This document shows positions 46,415 through 58,303 of a stretch of 64,000 nt of DNA, in pieces; the first letter of the stretch is position 1; each line of letters opens with the position of its first letter. Under the pieces are notes generated by a model that did no database searches, was not told the DNA's origin, and saw nothing but the letters and a program-made list of their open reading frames with translations. The stretch lies in the NCBI RefSeq assembly GCF_010730955.1, contig NZ_AP022577.1, positions 5,704,001 to 5,768,000 on the forward strand. Direction: 5' to 3'. The position numbers were made by a program, and so were the translations under genes. The DNA is from Mycolicibacterium aubagnense (GTDB lineage: Bacteria; Actinomycetota; Actinomycetes; Mycobacteriales; Mycobacteriaceae).

Positions 46415-47827
46415 GTGCCTTCGTTCGTCACCCATGCGTCGTTGATGCATGGGTGGCTGCCGTTTCTGATTCAGCTGGTGACCGCCGTGGTCCTGGGCTG
46501 CGCGATCGGACGCCGGTCGCGGCACTGGAGCGTCAGACGCCTGCCCGTGGCTCTGGCTGTCGGCGTCGCGTGTGCCGGCGCCCTGTACTGGTACATCACG
46601 TCGCTCGGCGTCGCCGGTGACCCGGCTCCGGTACGTCTGTGGATCTGGACGGCCCTCGGAGGCTTCGCTGTCGCCGTGCTGATCCTCGGCTGGCAGGGGT
46701 CGCGCTGGCGACGCCGGGGACTGGCCGTACTGGCGGTGCCGCTCTGTGCGTTGTGCGCGCTGCTGATGATGAACCTGTGGGTCGGCTACTTCCCGACCGC
46801 ATACGTCGCGTGGAACAAGTTCACCGTCGGGAAGGTGCCCGACGAAGTCGACCGCTGGTCGGTGACGGCCATGCAGCTCAAAGGTATTCGGCCGCCGCGA
46901 GGCGTGGTCGTGCCGGTGACGACGAGCTCCCGTGAATCGAACTTCGCCCACCGAGCGGAACTCGTCTACCTGCCGCCGGCCTGGTTCGCCACCAATCCAC
47001 CACCGCAGTTGCCGACGATCATGATGATCGGCTCGCAGTTGAACACCCCGGCGGACTGGATCTGGGCCGGCAACGCGAAAGCCACCGTCGACAAGTACGC
47101 CGCCGAACACGACGGCAATGCCCCGGTATTGGTGTTCGTCGACGCCACGGGCTCGTTCAACAACGACACCGAATGCGTCAACGGCAGCCACGGAAACTCG
47201 TCGCTCCACCTCACCAAAGAGGTGGTGCCCTACCTGATCTCGAACTTCGGTGTCAGCCCCAATCCCCAGAACTGGGGCATCGTCGGCTGGTCCATGGGCG
47301 GCACCTGCGCGGTGCAGCTCACCGCGCGCCATCCCAATCTGTTCAGCGCGTTCGTCGACATTGCCGGTGATCTGAGCCCGAACATCGGCAGCAAGGACCA
47401 GACCATTGCCCGGTTGTACGGCGGTGACGCAGCCAAATGGGCCGAGTTCGACCCGAGCACCGTGATGCGGCAGTACGGCCGCTACCGCGACGTCTCCGGC
47501 CTGTTCGAGATCCCCGGCACCGCCGCCGCGTGCAATGCCCCCGGACCCGGCGTCCCGCGCGACGCACGCGCGAACCCGGAAGGTCAGGACATCGCCGCCG
47601 GCACCCTCTGTGAGATTGCCCAACAGCACGGGATCAATGCCGAGGTTCGCGCGTTGCTCGGACTGCATGACTGGGGTTTCGCCAACGAATCATTCGCCGA
47701 CTCGCTGCCGTGGATCGCGGGCAAGCTGGGTGCGCCGGGGGCGGCGACCGCGCCGAGCAAGCCGGCGGGGCCCGGCAACCCGGGCCCGGCGAGTGCGGCC
47801 GGCCCGCGCACCGCGCCGACGCTCTGA
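46415..47827 (+). CDS. Membrane-anchored esterase-like protein
   Basis: The 470-residue protein has four hydrophobic segments in the first 130 residues, then an extracytoplasmic alpha/beta-hydrolase domain of the putative-esterase/antigen-85-like family: VLVFVDATGSFNNDTECVNGS and the nucleophile elbow GIVGWSMGGTCAVQL (S293), with a late His in LGLHDWGF. The C-terminus is a Pro/Gly/Ala-rich tail. The GTG start has GGAGGA 5 nt upstream. It follows efpA by 34 bp. The substrate is unknown; mycolyl transfer is possible but unproven. Confidence 0.85.
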   Translation: MPSFVTHASLMHGWLPFLIQLVTAVVLGCAIGRRSRHWSVRRLPVALAVGVACAGALYWYITSLGVAGDPAPVRLWIWTALGGFAVAVLILGWQGSRWRRRGLAVLAVPLCALCALLMMNLWVGYFPTAYVAWNKFTVGKVPDEVDRWSVTAMQLKGIRPPRGVVVPVTTSSRESNFAHRAELVYLPPAWFATNPPPQLPTIMMIGSQLNTPADWIWAGNAKATVDKYAAEHDGNAPVLVFVDATGSFNNDTECVNGSHGNSSLHLTKEVVPYLISNFGVSPNPQNWGIVGWSMGGTCAVQLTARHPNLFSAFVDIAGDLSPNIGSKDQTIARLYGGDAAKWAEFDPSTVMRQYGRYRDVSGLFEIPGTAAACNAPGPGVPRDARANPEGQDIAAGTLCEIAQQHGINAEVRALLGLHDWGFANESFADSLPWIAGKLGAPGAATAPSKPAGPGNPGPASAAGPRTAPTL

Positions 47828-47885
47828 CCGGTCGTCACCATCGCCCGGTGGTCGGCGCCCCAGGTTCCGCTGCTACACATGGCGT

Positions 47886-48302
47886 ATGACGGCAACCGGC
47901 GCTCGGACGATGCTCATCGCGACTGTGCTGGCCACCACGGTGGTCACCGGCTGCCAGCGCCCACCCGCTCCCGGCCCACAGGCCGGCACGTTGACGGGGG
48001 CCCCGATGCTCAACACCGTCACCGCTTCGGCGTTGGTGCGGGACATGGGCGCGGCGGGCCTGGCCGTGGCCAACCCGCGGGATGTCGCCAAGCAGAAATG
48101 CCCTGACATCAGGTGCATCGAGGCCATCGAGACTGACGCGGTGACCGTGTTGGTGTTCTCCACGACCGGCGCCGCCGCGGGCTACTCCGGTGCCACGCCG
48201 AGCACCTTCGAGGCCATGAATATCGTGCTGCAGTTCGGCCCGTCGGTGACGGCGGCGGACAAGAGTGCCTACGAGCGGGTGGTGAACCAGGCGCTGCTCT
48301 GA
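47886..48302 (+). CDS. Small putative lipoprotein
   Basis: The 138-residue protein begins with a lipoprotein signal ending VVTGC, followed by a Pro-rich linker and a small globular part with two cysteines (KCPDIRCIE), perhaps a disulfide. I do not recognise a family. It lies 58 bp after the esterase gene and 48 bp before the next small gene. Confidence 0.75.
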   Translation: MTATGARTMLIATVLATTVVTGCQRPPAPGPQAGTLTGAPMLNTVTASALVRDMGAAGLAVANPRDVAKQKCPDIRCIEAIETDAVTVLVFSTTGAAAGYSGATPSTFEAMNIVLQFGPSVTAADKSAYERVVNQALL

Positions 48303-48350
48303 GGGTGGTCGTGACTGGTAGGAGTGCGACGTGAGCGCGGGGAGCGAATC

Positions 48351-48746
48351 ATGATGCTGCGCCAGGAGATTTCCGATGCGGTGAGCCCACTGGGTTGGCG
48401 CCTGGTGCTCGGTGCGGTGTGCGCCGAGGTGCTGACGTCCGGCTTGGCAGGTGCGGTGGCGCTGGCTGCCGCGGTTGTCGAGGAGACCGGCTCAGAGTCG
48501 CAGGGCCACTTGACCATCGACGTGCGCCCGGCCGTCTGGTTCCAGCAGATGGATGCGTCACGGCCGCAGCGCAATCGCATTCACCTCGATGTCGATGTGC
48601 CGCACGACGTGGCTTCCGCACGGATAGCGGCGGCGCTGGCGGCGGGCGGCGTCATGGTCAGTGATCGGGCGGCACCTGCTTTCTGGGTGCTGGCCGACGC
48701 CGAAGGCAACGAGGTGTGTGTCTGCACCTGGCAGGGCCGCGATTAA
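48351..48746 (+). CDS. VOC/glyoxalase-like small protein
   Basis: The 131-residue protein ends like a vicinal-oxygen-chelate half-domain: [53 protein letters not shown], the pattern of actinobacterial glyoxalase-like (DUF/VOC) proteins. The N-terminus ([25 protein letters not shown]) is pterin-dehydratase-like. The enzymatic role is unknown. GGAG lies 6 nt before the tandem ATG start. Its end runs right up to the proS promoter. Confidence 0.75.
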   Translation: MMLRQEISDAVSPLGWRLVLGAVCAEVLTSGLAGAVALAAAVVEETGSESQGHLTIDVRPAVWFQQMDASRPQRNRIHLDVDVPHDVASARIAAALAAGGVMVSDRAAPAFWVLADAEGNEVCVCTWQGRD

Positions 48747-48757
48747 GCTGGCCCCCC

Positions 48758-50503
48758 GTGATCACCCGCATGTCCCAGCTGTTCCTGCGCACCCTGCGTG
48801 ACGACCCCGCCGACGCCGAAGTGCCGAGCCACAAGCTGCTGATCCGGGCCGGCTACGTCCGCCCGATCGCGCCCGGTCTGTACAGCTGGCTGCCGTTGGG
48901 CCTGAAGGTGCTGCGCAAGATCGAGGACGTCGTCCGCAGTGAGATGAATGCCATCGGCGCCCAGGAGATTCTGTTCCCGGCACTGCTGCCGCGCGCCCCC
49001 TACGAGGCCACCGACCGCTGGACCGAGTACGGCGACAACCTGTTCCGGCTGCAGGACCGCCGCAAGAACGACTACCTGCTGGGGCCCACCCACGAGGAGA
49101 TGTTCACGCTGACGGTCAAGGGGGAGTACTCGTCGTACAAGGACTTCCCGCTGCGGCTCTACCAAATCCAGACCAAGTACCGCGATGAGGCGCGCCCCCG
49201 CGCCGGCATCCTGCGCGGCCGCGAGTTCATCATGAAGGACTCGTACTCGTTCGACATCGACGACAGCGGTCTCAAGGACGCCTACCACGCGCACCGCGAG
49301 GCGTACCAGCGCATCTTCGACCGGCTGGCGGTCAAGTACGTCATCGTGTCCGCGGTGTCGGGCGCCATGGGCGGCAGTGCTTCCGAGGAGTTCCTGGCCG
49401 AGAGCGAAGTCGGCGAGGACACCTTCGTCCGCTGCCTGCAGTCCGGCTACGCGGCCAACGTCGAAGCCGTCATCACCGCGGTGCCCGATTCCTTGCCGAT
49501 CGAAGGCCAGCCCGAGGCCGTCGTCTACGACACACCTGACGCTCCCACCATCGCAACCCTGGTGGACTGGGCCAACACGGCTGGTCTGGGCCGGGAGATC
49601 ACCGCCGCCGACACGTTGAAGAACGTGCTGCTGAAGGTGCGCCAGCCGGGCGGTGAGTGGGAACTGCTGGGTATCGGCGTGCCTGGTGACCGCGAGATCG
49701 ACGACAAGCGCCTCGGGGCCGCCCTCGAGCCCGCCGAATACGCGCTGATCGACGAGGCCGACTTCGCCAAGTACCCCTTCCTGGTCAAGGGTTACATCGG
49801 CCCAAAGGCATTGCTGGCCAATGATGTTCGCTACCTGGTGGACCCCCGGGTGGTCGACGGTACGTCCTGGATCACCGGCGCCGACGAGAAGGGCAAGCAC
49901 GTTGTCGGCCTGGTGGCCGGCCGTGACTTCACGCCCGACGGCACCATCGAGGCCGCCGACGTCCGCGACGGCGACCCGTCGCCAGACGGTGCCGGGCCGC
50001 TGATGTCGGCCCGTGGCATCGAGATCGGGCACGTCTTCCAGCTGGGCCGCAAGTATACCGATGCCTTCAGCGCTGACGTGCTCGGCGAGAACGGCAAGCC
50101 GGTCCGCCTGACCATGGGCTCCTACGGCATCGGCGTCTCGCGCATGGTCGCGGTGATCGCCGAGCAGCACCACGACGAGCTGGGTCTGCGCTGGCCGTCC
50201 TCGGTGTCGCCATTCGATGTGCACCTGGTGATCGCGAACAAGGACGCCGAAGCCCGTACCGGCGCGACGGAGCTGGCCGGCGAGCTCGACCGGCTCGGCG
50301 TCGACGTGCTGCTCGACGACCGCACGTCCTCGCCGGGTGTGAAGTTCAAGGACGCCGAGCTGCTGGGCGTGCCGTGGATCGTGGTGGTCGGCCGCGGCTG
50401 GGCCGACGGCACCGTCGAGCTGCGGAACCGGTTCACCGGTGAGAAGACCGAGGTGCCGGTCGACGGCGCCGCGGCCGCGATCACGGCGGCTCTCACCGGG
50501 TAG
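48758..50503 (+). CDS. proS: Prolyl-tRNA synthetase
   Basis: This class II synthetase of the bacterial type charges tRNA-Pro. The 581-residue protein shows [25 protein letters not shown], motif 2 around FRDEARPR-like [25 protein letters not shown], an editing insertion (about 230-390), motif 3 [12 protein letters not shown], and the anticodon-binding C-domain. The GTG start gives [13 protein letters not shown] as in M. tuberculosis; TAAGCT (48744-48749) lies 8 nt upstream as a probable -10. A terminator palindrome follows the stop. Confidence 0.96.
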   Translation: MITRMSQLFLRTLRDDPADAEVPSHKLLIRAGYVRPIAPGLYSWLPLGLKVLRKIEDVVRSEMNAIGAQEILFPALLPRAPYEATDRWTEYGDNLFRLQDRRKNDYLLGPTHEEMFTLTVKGEYSSYKDFPLRLYQIQTKYRDEARPRAGILRGREFIMKDSYSFDIDDSGLKDAYHAHREAYQRIFDRLAVKYVIVSAVSGAMGGSASEEFLAESEVGEDTFVRCLQSGYAANVEAVITAVPDSLPIEGQPEAVVYDTPDAPTIATLVDWANTAGLGREITAADTLKNVLLKVRQPGGEWELLGIGVPGDREIDDKRLGAALEPAEYALIDEADFAKYPFLVKGYIGPKALLANDVRYLVDPRVVDGTSWITGADEKGKHVVGLVAGRDFTPDGTIEAADVRDGDPSPDGAGPLMSARGIEIGHVFQLGRKYTDAFSADVLGENGKPVRLTMGSYGIGVSRMVAVIAEQHHDELGLRWPSSVSPFDVHLVIANKDAEARTGATELAGELDRLGVDVLLDDRTSSPGVKFKDAELLGVPWIVVVGRGWADGTVELRNRFTGEKTEVPVDGAAAAITAALTG

Positions 50504-50512
50504 CACCGGTTA

Positions 50513-50553
50513 CGCCGCGGATTGCGGTCACCAGGTGGCAGCAATCCGCGGCG
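50513..50553. terminator. Bidirectional hairpin between proS and DUF4439 gene
   Basis: CGCCGCGGATTGC (50513-50525) pairs perfectly with GCAATCCGCGGCG (50541-50553) across a 15-nt loop. It lies between two convergent genes and can end both transcripts. Confidence 0.8.
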
Positions 50554-50567
50554 TTGATGCCGATGGG

Positions 50568-51035
50568 CTACTCGTTGCCACCGGGGAACGGCGCGACGAC
50601 CGGCGTCGCGCCGAGCACCGCACGCCAGCGGGCGGCGAGCACCGCACAGTCGGTGAGGGCTCTGACCGCCACCGTCCGGTCCTCGGTGGTGGTGGCCTGC
50701 TCGGCCACCGCTCGCCAGGCGACAGCGGTCTCCTCTTCCATCTGCAGGGCCAGTTTGGCGGCGTCGCCGGGGTTGTTCGCGTCGACGGGGAGCTGATAGC
50801 CCGCGGCCGGCAGCGGAGCCGGCACCGATCGTGCCGCCAGCGCCGCGATCCCGGCCTCACGGTTGGCTCGATGTTTGGCCATCGCCTCGGCAACCAGGTC
50901 GTTAACGTCCGGCGTGGTGTGCGCCGACACCAGGCCGTAGCCGTAGATGGTGCCGTGCTCGGCGGCGATCGCGTCATATACCGCGGCGTCGGAAGCGCTA
51001 CCCGGCCGCGTCGGCGTGGGCTGGGGACTCGTCAT
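50568..51035 (-). CDS. DUF4439 ferritin-like protein (Rv2844 type)
   Basis: The 155-residue protein is all-helical with ferritin-like four-helix spacing: YDAIAAEHGTIYGYGLVSAH, AKHRANREAGIAAL, ALQMEEETAVAWRAVAEQA and AVRALTDCAVLAARWRAVLG. Glu and His residues in the first and third helices could hold metal, but the full di-iron motif is not obvious. The ATG overlaps the stop of the lipoprotein gene upstream (ATGA), so the two are coupled. The function is unknown. Confidence 0.82.
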   Translation of the reverse strand: MTSPQPTPTRPGSASDAAVYDAIAAEHGTIYGYGLVSAHTTPDVNDLVAEAMAKHRANREAGIAALAARSVPAPLPAAGYQLPVDANNPGDAAKLALQMEEETAVAWRAVAEQATTTEDRTVAVRALTDCAVLAARWRAVLGATPVVAPFPGGNE

Positions 51036-51568
51036 GGCGTGGCCTGGCCGGCGAGCGTCACAGTGTGGGCCGCGGTGCAGGCGGCAGAGATGGAGGCCAG
51101 TAGCCCGGCGCGGTAACCGGATTGACCGGCTGCGCTGCGGCCCGCGCTGTCACCTGACTGTTCCAGCGCCGCAACGACTTCCGGGGCTGTCGGAGGCGCG
51201 GGTGCCGGCGTGGCTCCCGGTGTGGCTGACGACGGCGCGGTTGCCGACGTCGCTGTGGTCGACGACGGCGTGGCCGCCGGCGGGCTGCCCATACGGGTGA
51301 GTTCGTCGGCGAGAGCCCGGGCATGCGCGTCCCGCAGCGCCGCGACGGCAGTCAGCGCCGCCGCCAGCTGGGGCGGTACGGCGGTTGCCGCGGCGGCGGC
51401 CAGTTGACTGTCGCGGCGGGCCCGGTCGAGTTCCCCGGTCAGGATGTCGAGAGCGGGATCGCGCTGAGGTGTGGACCCACAGGCCGATACTGTGCCGCCG
51501 AACAACGCCAGCGCCGCCGTGCCCAACAGGACACGCCGTCGGCTGACGGTGGTTTCGGTGTGCGGCAC
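51032..51568 (-). CDS. Helical lipoprotein with RR signal (Rv2843 type)
   Basis: The 178-residue product has an N-terminal SRRRVLLGTAALALFGGTVSAC signal that combines a twin-arginine-like motif and a lipobox. It is followed by Ala-rich helices interrupted by a Ser/Thr/Pro/Ala linker (about 95-125). GTG at 51568 was chosen with AGGA 7 nt upstream. It is coupled to the DUF4439 gene and divergent from rimP, as Rv2843/Rv2844 are in M. tuberculosis. The two may form an envelope-linked ferritin-like pair; no biochemical role is known to me. Confidence 0.75.
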   Translation of the reverse strand: MPHTETTVSRRRVLLGTAALALFGGTVSACGSTPQRDPALDILTGELDRARRDSQLAAAAATAVPPQLAAALTAVAALRDAHARALADELTRMGSPPAATPSSTTATSATAPSSATPGATPAPAPPTAPEVVAALEQSGDSAGRSAAGQSGYRAGLLASISAACTAAHTVTLAGQATP

Positions 51569-51736
51569 AGCCACATCCTGCCATTGCCGACTCCGGCTAC
51601 CGGGCACCGTCCGGCGGGGTGTTCTCCGCCGCCGCGGTCGCGATTGCCATTCGGTCATCCACTGCTGGCGTATCGTTGGTACCGGGTTCACCCTTCTGGG
51701 TGCCCTGTCCGCACAACTCAAGATGAGGAGCTCGCC

Positions 51737-52291
51737 GTGGCCCGGGACACGCCGGAACGACCGCTGACACCCAGTTGGTTACCGACCACAGGCCAGGTGC
51801 TTGAGCTGCTCAGCAGTGCTTTTGCGGACGCCGGATACGACATCGAAGAGGTGCGGGTGGACGCCGCTGCGCGCCCCCCGCGGATCGTCGTGGTGGCGGA
51901 CGGTGACTCGGGTCTGGACCTGGATGCGGTCGCCGATTTGTCGCGCGTGGCATCCGAGCTGCTGGATCAGGTGACTGCCGATTCCGAGCCGTATGTGCTG
52001 GAGGTCACCTCGCCCGGTGTGGAGCGTCCGCTCACCGCGGAGCGGCACTACCGCCGCGCCCGCGGTCGAAAGATCGAGCTGACCCTGGCCGACGGCACGT
52101 CGATGACGGGCCGGCTGGGCGAGCACGACGGCAGTGCGATCCAACTGATCGTCGCCAATCGCGGAGTGTTGTCGGTGACCACCGTCGCGCTCGCGGACAT
52201 TGCGAAAGCTGTTGTACAAGTTGAATTTTCACCACCCAATCGCCGGGAACTGGAGCTGGCGGGTATGACCGGAGAGGGGGCCGACGCATGA
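51737..52291 (+). CDS. rimP: Ribosome maturation factor RimP
   Basis: RimP assists 30S subunit maturation. In the 184-residue protein the N-domain has [45 protein letters not shown] and [13 protein letters not shown]; the C-domain is an Sm-like barrel. The GTG start has GAGGAG 6 nt upstream. The stop overlaps the nusA start by 4 nt. It is the first gene of the rimP-nusA-ylxR-infB-rbfA-nrnA cluster. Confidence 0.94.
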   Translation: MARDTPERPLTPSWLPTTGQVLELLSSAFADAGYDIEEVRVDAAARPPRIVVVADGDSGLDLDAVADLSRVASELLDQVTADSEPYVLEVTSPGVERPLTAERHYRRARGRKIELTLADGTSMTGRLGEHDGSAIQLIVANRGVLSVTTVALADIAKAVVQVEFSPPNRRELELAGMTGEGADA

Positions 52292-53352
52292 ACATCGACA
52301 TGGCGGCACTGCATGCCATCGAGGCAGACAAGGGGATCACCGTCGACGTCGTCGTCGACACCATCAAGACGGCGCTGCTGACGGCGTACCGCCACACCGA
52401 AGGGCACGAGCCCGACGCGTACATCGACATCGACCGCAAGTCGGGCATCGTGCGGGTGATCGCGCGCCAGACCGACACCGACGGGACCGTCATCCACGAG
52501 TGGGACGACACCCCCGAGGGATTCGGCCGCATCGCGGCGACCACCGCGCGTCAGGTGATCCTGCAGCGGCTGCGCGATGCCGAGAACGAGAAGAACTACG
52601 GCGAGTTCTCGGCCCGTGAAGGCGACATCGTTGCCGGTGTGATCCAGCGCGACGCCCGGGCCAATGCCCGCGGCCTCGTCGTGGTGCGGGTCGGTACGGA
52701 AGCCAAAGGCTCCGAGGGCGTGATCCCGGCCGCCGAGCAGGTGCCGGGGGAGACCTACGTGCACGGCGACCGTGTTCGCTGCTACGTGGTCGGGGTGACC
52801 CGCGGCGCCCGCGAACCCGTCATCACGCTGTCACGGACCCACCCGAACCTGGTGCGCAAGCTCTTCTCGCTGGAGGTCCCCGAGATCGCCGACGAGTCGG
52901 TCGAGATCGTCGCCGTCGCGCGCGAGGCCGGGCACCGGTCCAAGATCGCGGTCGCGTCGCGTGTCCCGGGACTGAACGCCAAGGGCGCCTGCATCGGACC
53001 GATGGGTCAGCGCGTGCGCAACGTGATGAGCGAGCTCTCGGGCGAGAAGATCGACATCATCGACTACGACGAGGACCCGGCGAAGTTCGTGGCCAACGCC
53101 CTGTCGCCGGCCAAGGTCGTGTCGGTGACGGTGATCGACGAGGCGCAACGCGCGGCGCGGGTCGTGGTGCCTGATTTCCAGCTGTCGCTGGCCATCGGCA
53201 AGGAGGGCCAGAACGCCCGCCTGGCCGCCCGGCTCACCGGTTGGCGCATCGACATCCGCAGCGACGCCGACGGCCAGGGTGCCTCGGCCGGGGGCCGCGA
53301 GGCGGACGCCGGCGGGCGGTCGCCGGGCGGTGGTGCCGGCCGCGACCGCTGA
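52288..53352 (+). CDS. nusA: Transcription factor NusA
   Basis: NusA modulates RNA polymerase pausing, termination and antitermination. The 354-residue protein has the N-terminal polymerase-binding domain, an S1 domain (about 115-185), and two KH domains with [33 protein letters not shown] and [23 protein letters not shown]. As in other actinobacteria it lacks the C-terminal acidic repeats of E. coli NusA and ends in a Gly/Ala/Arg tail. Confidence 0.96.
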   Translation: MNIDMAALHAIEADKGITVDVVVDTIKTALLTAYRHTEGHEPDAYIDIDRKSGIVRVIARQTDTDGTVIHEWDDTPEGFGRIAATTARQVILQRLRDAENEKNYGEFSAREGDIVAGVIQRDARANARGLVVVRVGTEAKGSEGVIPAAEQVPGETYVHGDRVRCYVVGVTRGAREPVITLSRTHPNLVRKLFSLEVPEIADESVEIVAVAREAGHRSKIAVASRVPGLNAKGACIGPMGQRVRNVMSELSGEKIDIIDYDEDPAKFVANALSPAKVVSVTVIDEAQRAARVVVPDFQLSLAIGKEGQNARLAARLTGWRIDIRSDADGQGASAGGREADAGGRSPGGGAGRDR

Positions 53353-53424
53353 GGCGAAAACCCGCAGTTACCGGCGGCGTGTCGGGGCCGCGACCGCGAT
53401 TGAAGTTCACGGGCCCCGAGACGG

Positions 53425-53430
53425 TAGACT
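53425..53430 (+). promoter_or_regulatory. -10 element of ylxR
   Basis: TAGACT lies 5 nt before the GTG at 53436, consistent with an internal leaderless promoter between nusA and ylxR. Confidence 0.5.
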
Positions 53431-53435
53431 GCACT

Positions 53436-53774
53436 GTGATCCAGCGCGAGACTCCGACTGCTCCGGTGCGTACCTGCATCGGCTGCCGGAAACGAGAGCT
53501 GGCCGTCGACTTGCTTCGAGTGGCAGCTGTACGCGACGGGGACGGTAAATGCGCCGTCTCGGTCGATTCAGCGGGTAACCTGCCGGGTCGGGGTGCGTGG
53601 TTGCACCCGGTTCAGCAGTGCCTCAATGCGGCAGTTCGGCGGCGAGCATTCGCCCGAGCGTTGCGTATCACCGGTTCGCCGGACACCTCTGCGGTGGAAG
53701 AGTTCTTCAGTTCCTTGACGGACTCGACTGCCACAGCAACAGAACAGGTAGCGAAGAACATGAGCACACCGTGA
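53436..53774 (+). CDS. YlxR-family (DUF448) RNA-binding protein
   Basis: The 112-residue protein has the YlxR signature [22 protein letters not shown] and [27 protein letters not shown]. YlxR is a small basic protein conserved between nusA and infB in many bacteria. Recent work links it to RNase P or transcription control, but the exact role in mycobacteria is not settled. The GTG start follows a -10 hexamer; a longer in-frame N-terminus from 53241 would overlap nusA and looks non-coding. Confidence 0.88.
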   Translation: MIQRETPTAPVRTCIGCRKRELAVDLLRVAAVRDGDGKCAVSVDSAGNLPGRGAWLHPVQQCLNAAVRRRAFARALRITGSPDTSAVEEFFSSLTDSTATATEQVAKNMSTP

Positions 53775-53849
53775 AGTCCCGATGACCATGCGTCATAGCT
53801 AAACCGAGGCGCGGCCTACTACCGCTGACGCCTCACGATGAGGAGAGAA

Positions 53850-56714
53850 GTGGCAGCAGGTAAGGCACGCGTACACGAGTTGGCTAAAGAACTCGGTGTG
53901 ACCAGCAAGGAAGTCCTCGCCCGACTGAGCGAACAGGGCGAATTCGTGAAATCTGCGTCCTCCACTGTGGAGGCGCCCGTCGCACGCAGATTGCGTGAGG
54001 CGTTCGGCGGCGGCAAGCCCGCCAGGTCCGAGACACCGGCCGCACCCGCGGCCGCCAAGCCGTCCGGTGCTCCGAAGCCCGGCGCACCCAAGCCGGCCGC
54101 CGTCGCGGCGCCGGCCGCACCTGCACCGGCAGCGCCGGCCGCAGCTTCGGCACCCGCAGCACCCGCGCCGGCAGCTCCCGCCGCCGGCGGTCCCAAGCCC
54201 GGCACCCCGCGGCCCCAGGTTCCGAGCGCGCCCGCAGCTCCGGCTGCTTCCGCCGCTCCGGCACCGGCAGCATCGGCTGCCCCGGCGGCTCCGGCCCAGC
54301 CGCGTCCGGCCACGCCGGGTGCGACTCCGGGTCCACGACCTGGCGCACCCAAGCCGGCTCCGCGGGCACCGCGCGTCGGTAACAATCCGTTCTCTTCCCA
54401 GCAGCCGGTCGAGCGCCCGGCCCCGCGTCCGGCTCCCGGTCCCGGTGGTCCGCGTCCGGGTCCCGGCGCTGGTGGTCCCCGTCCGGGCGGTGGCCCGCGT
54501 CCGGGTGTCACGCCGGGCAACATGCCCCCGCGTCCGCCGGGTGCCCGTCCGGGTGCCGTCGGTCGTCCGGGTGGTCCGCGTCCTGGTGGCGGTCCCCGTC
54601 CTGGCGGCGGCGCAGGTGGCCCTCGTCCCGGCGGTGCCGGTGGCGGCGGTAACTACCGCGGTGGTGGCGCCGGTGGTGGCGCAGGAGCCGGCGCAGGTGC
54701 CGGTGGCGGCTTCCGGGGTCGTCCCGGTGGCGGTGGCGCTCCCGCTGGCGGTGGCCCCGGTGGTGGCGGCGGCGGTCGTCCCGGTCAGCGCGGCGGTGCC
54801 GCGGGTGCCTTCGGGCGTCCCGGTGGCGCGCCTCGTCGTGGCCGTAAGTCGAAGCGCGCGAAACGCGCCGAATACGAAAACATGCAGGCGCCGATCGTCG
54901 GTGGCGTGCGGTTGCCGCACGGCAATGGCGAGGTCATCCGCCTCGCTCGCGGCGCGTCGCTGAGCGACTTCGCCGAGAAGATCAACGCCAACCCGGCCTC
55001 GCTGGTGCAGGCGCTGTTCAACCTGGGCGAGATGGTCACCGCTACCCAGTCGGTGGGTGACGAGACCCTCGAGCTGCTGGGCGGCGAGATGAACTACGTC
55101 GTGCAGGTCGTGTCCCCGGAGGACGAGGACCGCGAGCTGCTCGAGTCGTTCGACCTCACCTACGGCGAGGACGCCGGCGACGAGGACGACCTGGCCAGCC
55201 GGCCGCCGGTGGTCACCGTCATGGGCCACGTCGACCACGGTAAGACCCGACTGCTGGACACCATCCGTAAGGCGAACGTTCGCGAGGGCGAAGCCGGCGG
55301 CATCACCCAGCACATCGGTGCCTACCAGGTGCTGACCGAGCTGGACGGCAACGAGCGTCTGGTGACGTTCATCGACACCCCGGGCCACGAGGCGTTCACC
55401 GCCATGCGTGCCCGTGGTGCCAAGGCCACCGACATCGCGATCCTGGTGGTCGCCGCCGACGACGGCGTCATGCCGCAGACGGTGGAGGCCATCAACCACG
55501 CACAGGCCGCTGACGTGCCGATCGTGGTTGCGGTCAACAAGATCGACAAGGAAGGCGCGGATCCGCAGAAGATCCGGGCGCAGCTGACCGAATACAACCT
55601 GGTGGCCGAGGAGTACGGCGGCGACACCATGTTCGTGGACATCTCGGCCAAGCAGGGCACCAACATCGACGGTCTGCTCGAAGCGGTCCTGCTGACCGCG
55701 GACGCGTCGCTGGACCTGCGGGCCAACCCCGACATGGAGGCCCAGGGTGTGGCCATCGAGGCGCACCTGGACCGCGGTCGCGGCCCGGTCGCCACCGTGC
55801 TGATCCAGCGCGGCACGCTGCGGGTTGGCGACTCGATCGTCGCCGGCGATGCCTACGGCCGCGTCCGCCGCATGGTCGACGAGCACGGCGAGGACGTCCA
55901 CGAGGCGCTGCCATCGCGTCCGGTCCAGGTGATCGGTTTCACCTCGGTGCCCGGCGCCGGCGACAACCTGCTGGTTGTCGACGAGGACCGCATCGCCCGC
56001 CAGATCGCCGACCGGCGCAGCGCGCGCAAGCGCAACGCGCTGGCCGCACGTTCGCGCAAGCGGATCAGCCTGGAAGACCTGGATTCGGCGCTGAAGGAAA
56101 CCAGCCAGCTGAACCTGATCCTCAAGGGCGACAACTCGGGCACCGTCGAGGCGCTCGAGGAGGCCTTGATGGGTATCCAGATCGACGACGAAGTGGAACT
56201 GCGCGTCATCGACCGCGGTGTCGGTGGCGTCACCGAGACCAACGTCAACCTGGCGTCGGCCTCGGACGCGATCATCATCGGCTTCAACGTCCGTGCCGAG
56301 GGCAAGGCGACGGAGCTGGCGAACCGCGAGGGCGTCGAGATCCGGTACTACTCGGTGATCTACCAGGCCATCGACGAGATCGAGAGCGCGCTCAAGGGCA
56401 TGCTCAAGCCGGTCTACGAGGAGAAGGAGCTCGGCCGCGCCGAGATCCGCGCCATCTTCCGGTCGTCGAAGATCGGCAACATCGCCGGTTGCCTCGTGCA
56501 GTCGGGCATCATGCGGCGTAACGCCAAGGCCCGCCTGCTGCGCGACAACATCGTCATCGCCGAGAACCTCACGGTGTCTTCGCTCAAGCGCGAGAAGGAC
56601 GATGCCACCGAGGTGCGCGAAGGCTACGAATGCGGTCTGACGCTGACGTACAACGACATCAAGGAAGGCGACGTCATCGAGACGTACGAACTCGTCGAGA
56701 AGGCTCGTACCTAG
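53850..56714 (+). CDS. infB: Translation initiation factor IF-2
   Basis: IF-2 is the GTPase that delivers fMet-tRNA to the ribosome. The 954-residue protein has an IF2-N domain ([34 protein letters not shown]) and a long Ala/Pro then Gly/Pro/Arg-rich linker (about 50-340). The G domain starts near residue 458 ([20 protein letters not shown]), and domains II-IV follow. GTG at 53850 has AGGAG 5-9 nt upstream; an ATG at 53838 would add four residues. It is longer than the M. tuberculosis form (about 900 residues) because of the linker. Confidence 0.97.
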   Translation: MAAGKARVHELAKELGVTSKEVLARLSEQGEFVKSASSTVEAPVARRLREAFGGGKPARSETPAAPAAAKPSGAPKPGAPKPAAVAAPAAPAPAAPAAASAPAAPAPAAPAAGGPKPGTPRPQVPSAPAAPAASAAPAPAASAAPAAPAQPRPATPGATPGPRPGAPKPAPRAPRVGNNPFSSQQPVERPAPRPAPGPGGPRPGPGAGGPRPGGGPRPGVTPGNMPPRPPGARPGAVGRPGGPRPGGGPRPGGGAGGPRPGGAGGGGNYRGGGAGGGAGAGAGAGGGFRGRPGGGGAPAGGGPGGGGGGRPGQRGGAAGAFGRPGGAPRRGRKSKRAKRAEYENMQAPIVGGVRLPHGNGEVIRLARGASLSDFAEKINANPASLVQALFNLGEMVTATQSVGDETLELLGGEMNYVVQVVSPEDEDRELLESFDLTYGEDAGDEDDLASRPPVVTVMGHVDHGKTRLLDTIRKANVREGEAGGITQHIGAYQVLTELDGNERLVTFIDTPGHEAFTAMRARGAKATDIAILVVAADDGVMPQTVEAINHAQAADVPIVVAVNKIDKEGADPQKIRAQLTEYNLVAEEYGGDTMFVDISAKQGTNIDGLLEAVLLTADASLDLRANPDMEAQGVAIEAHLDRGRGPVATVLIQRGTLRVGDSIVAGDAYGRVRRMVDEHGEDVHEALPSRPVQVIGFTSVPGAGDNLLVVDEDRIARQIADRRSARKRNALAARSRKRISLEDLDSALKETSQLNLILKGDNSGTVEALEEALMGIQIDDEVELRVIDRGVGGVTETNVNLASASDAIIIGFNVRAEGKATELANREGVEIRYYSVIYQAIDEIESALKGMLKPVYEEKELGRAEIRAIFRSSKIGNIAGCLVQSGIMRRNAKARLLRDNIVIAENLTVSSLKREKDDATEVREGYECGLTLTYNDIKEGDVIETYELVEKART

Positions 56715-56747
56715 TGATGAACGCTTGCGCGAAGAACAGAGGGCAGC

Positions 56748-58206
<1,459 letters not shown>

Positions 58207-58222
58207 TGCCCCTCCTTTTCCC

Positions 58223-58254
58223 GCGAGCGTGCGTGTCTGTCCGCCGACTCGCCG
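58223..58254 (+). repeat. Extragenic repeat, copy 1 (upstream of dinF)
   Basis: This 32-nt core starts GCGAGCGTGC and ends CTCGCCG. It matches the reverse complement of 59702-59733 at 27 of 32 positions. It lies between nrnA and dinF and is non-coding. Confidence 0.65.
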
Positions 58255-58303
58255 TGTTTGGTGTGCATTTCGGTGACGCTCGTCGTCGGCGACGGTGCGC
58301 GTC

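Noticed and set aside
54420..54850. Repeat-rich GC tract as a separate element
   Set aside because: It stays in the infB frame throughout and encodes the Gly/Pro/Arg linker, so it is coding low-complexity sequence.
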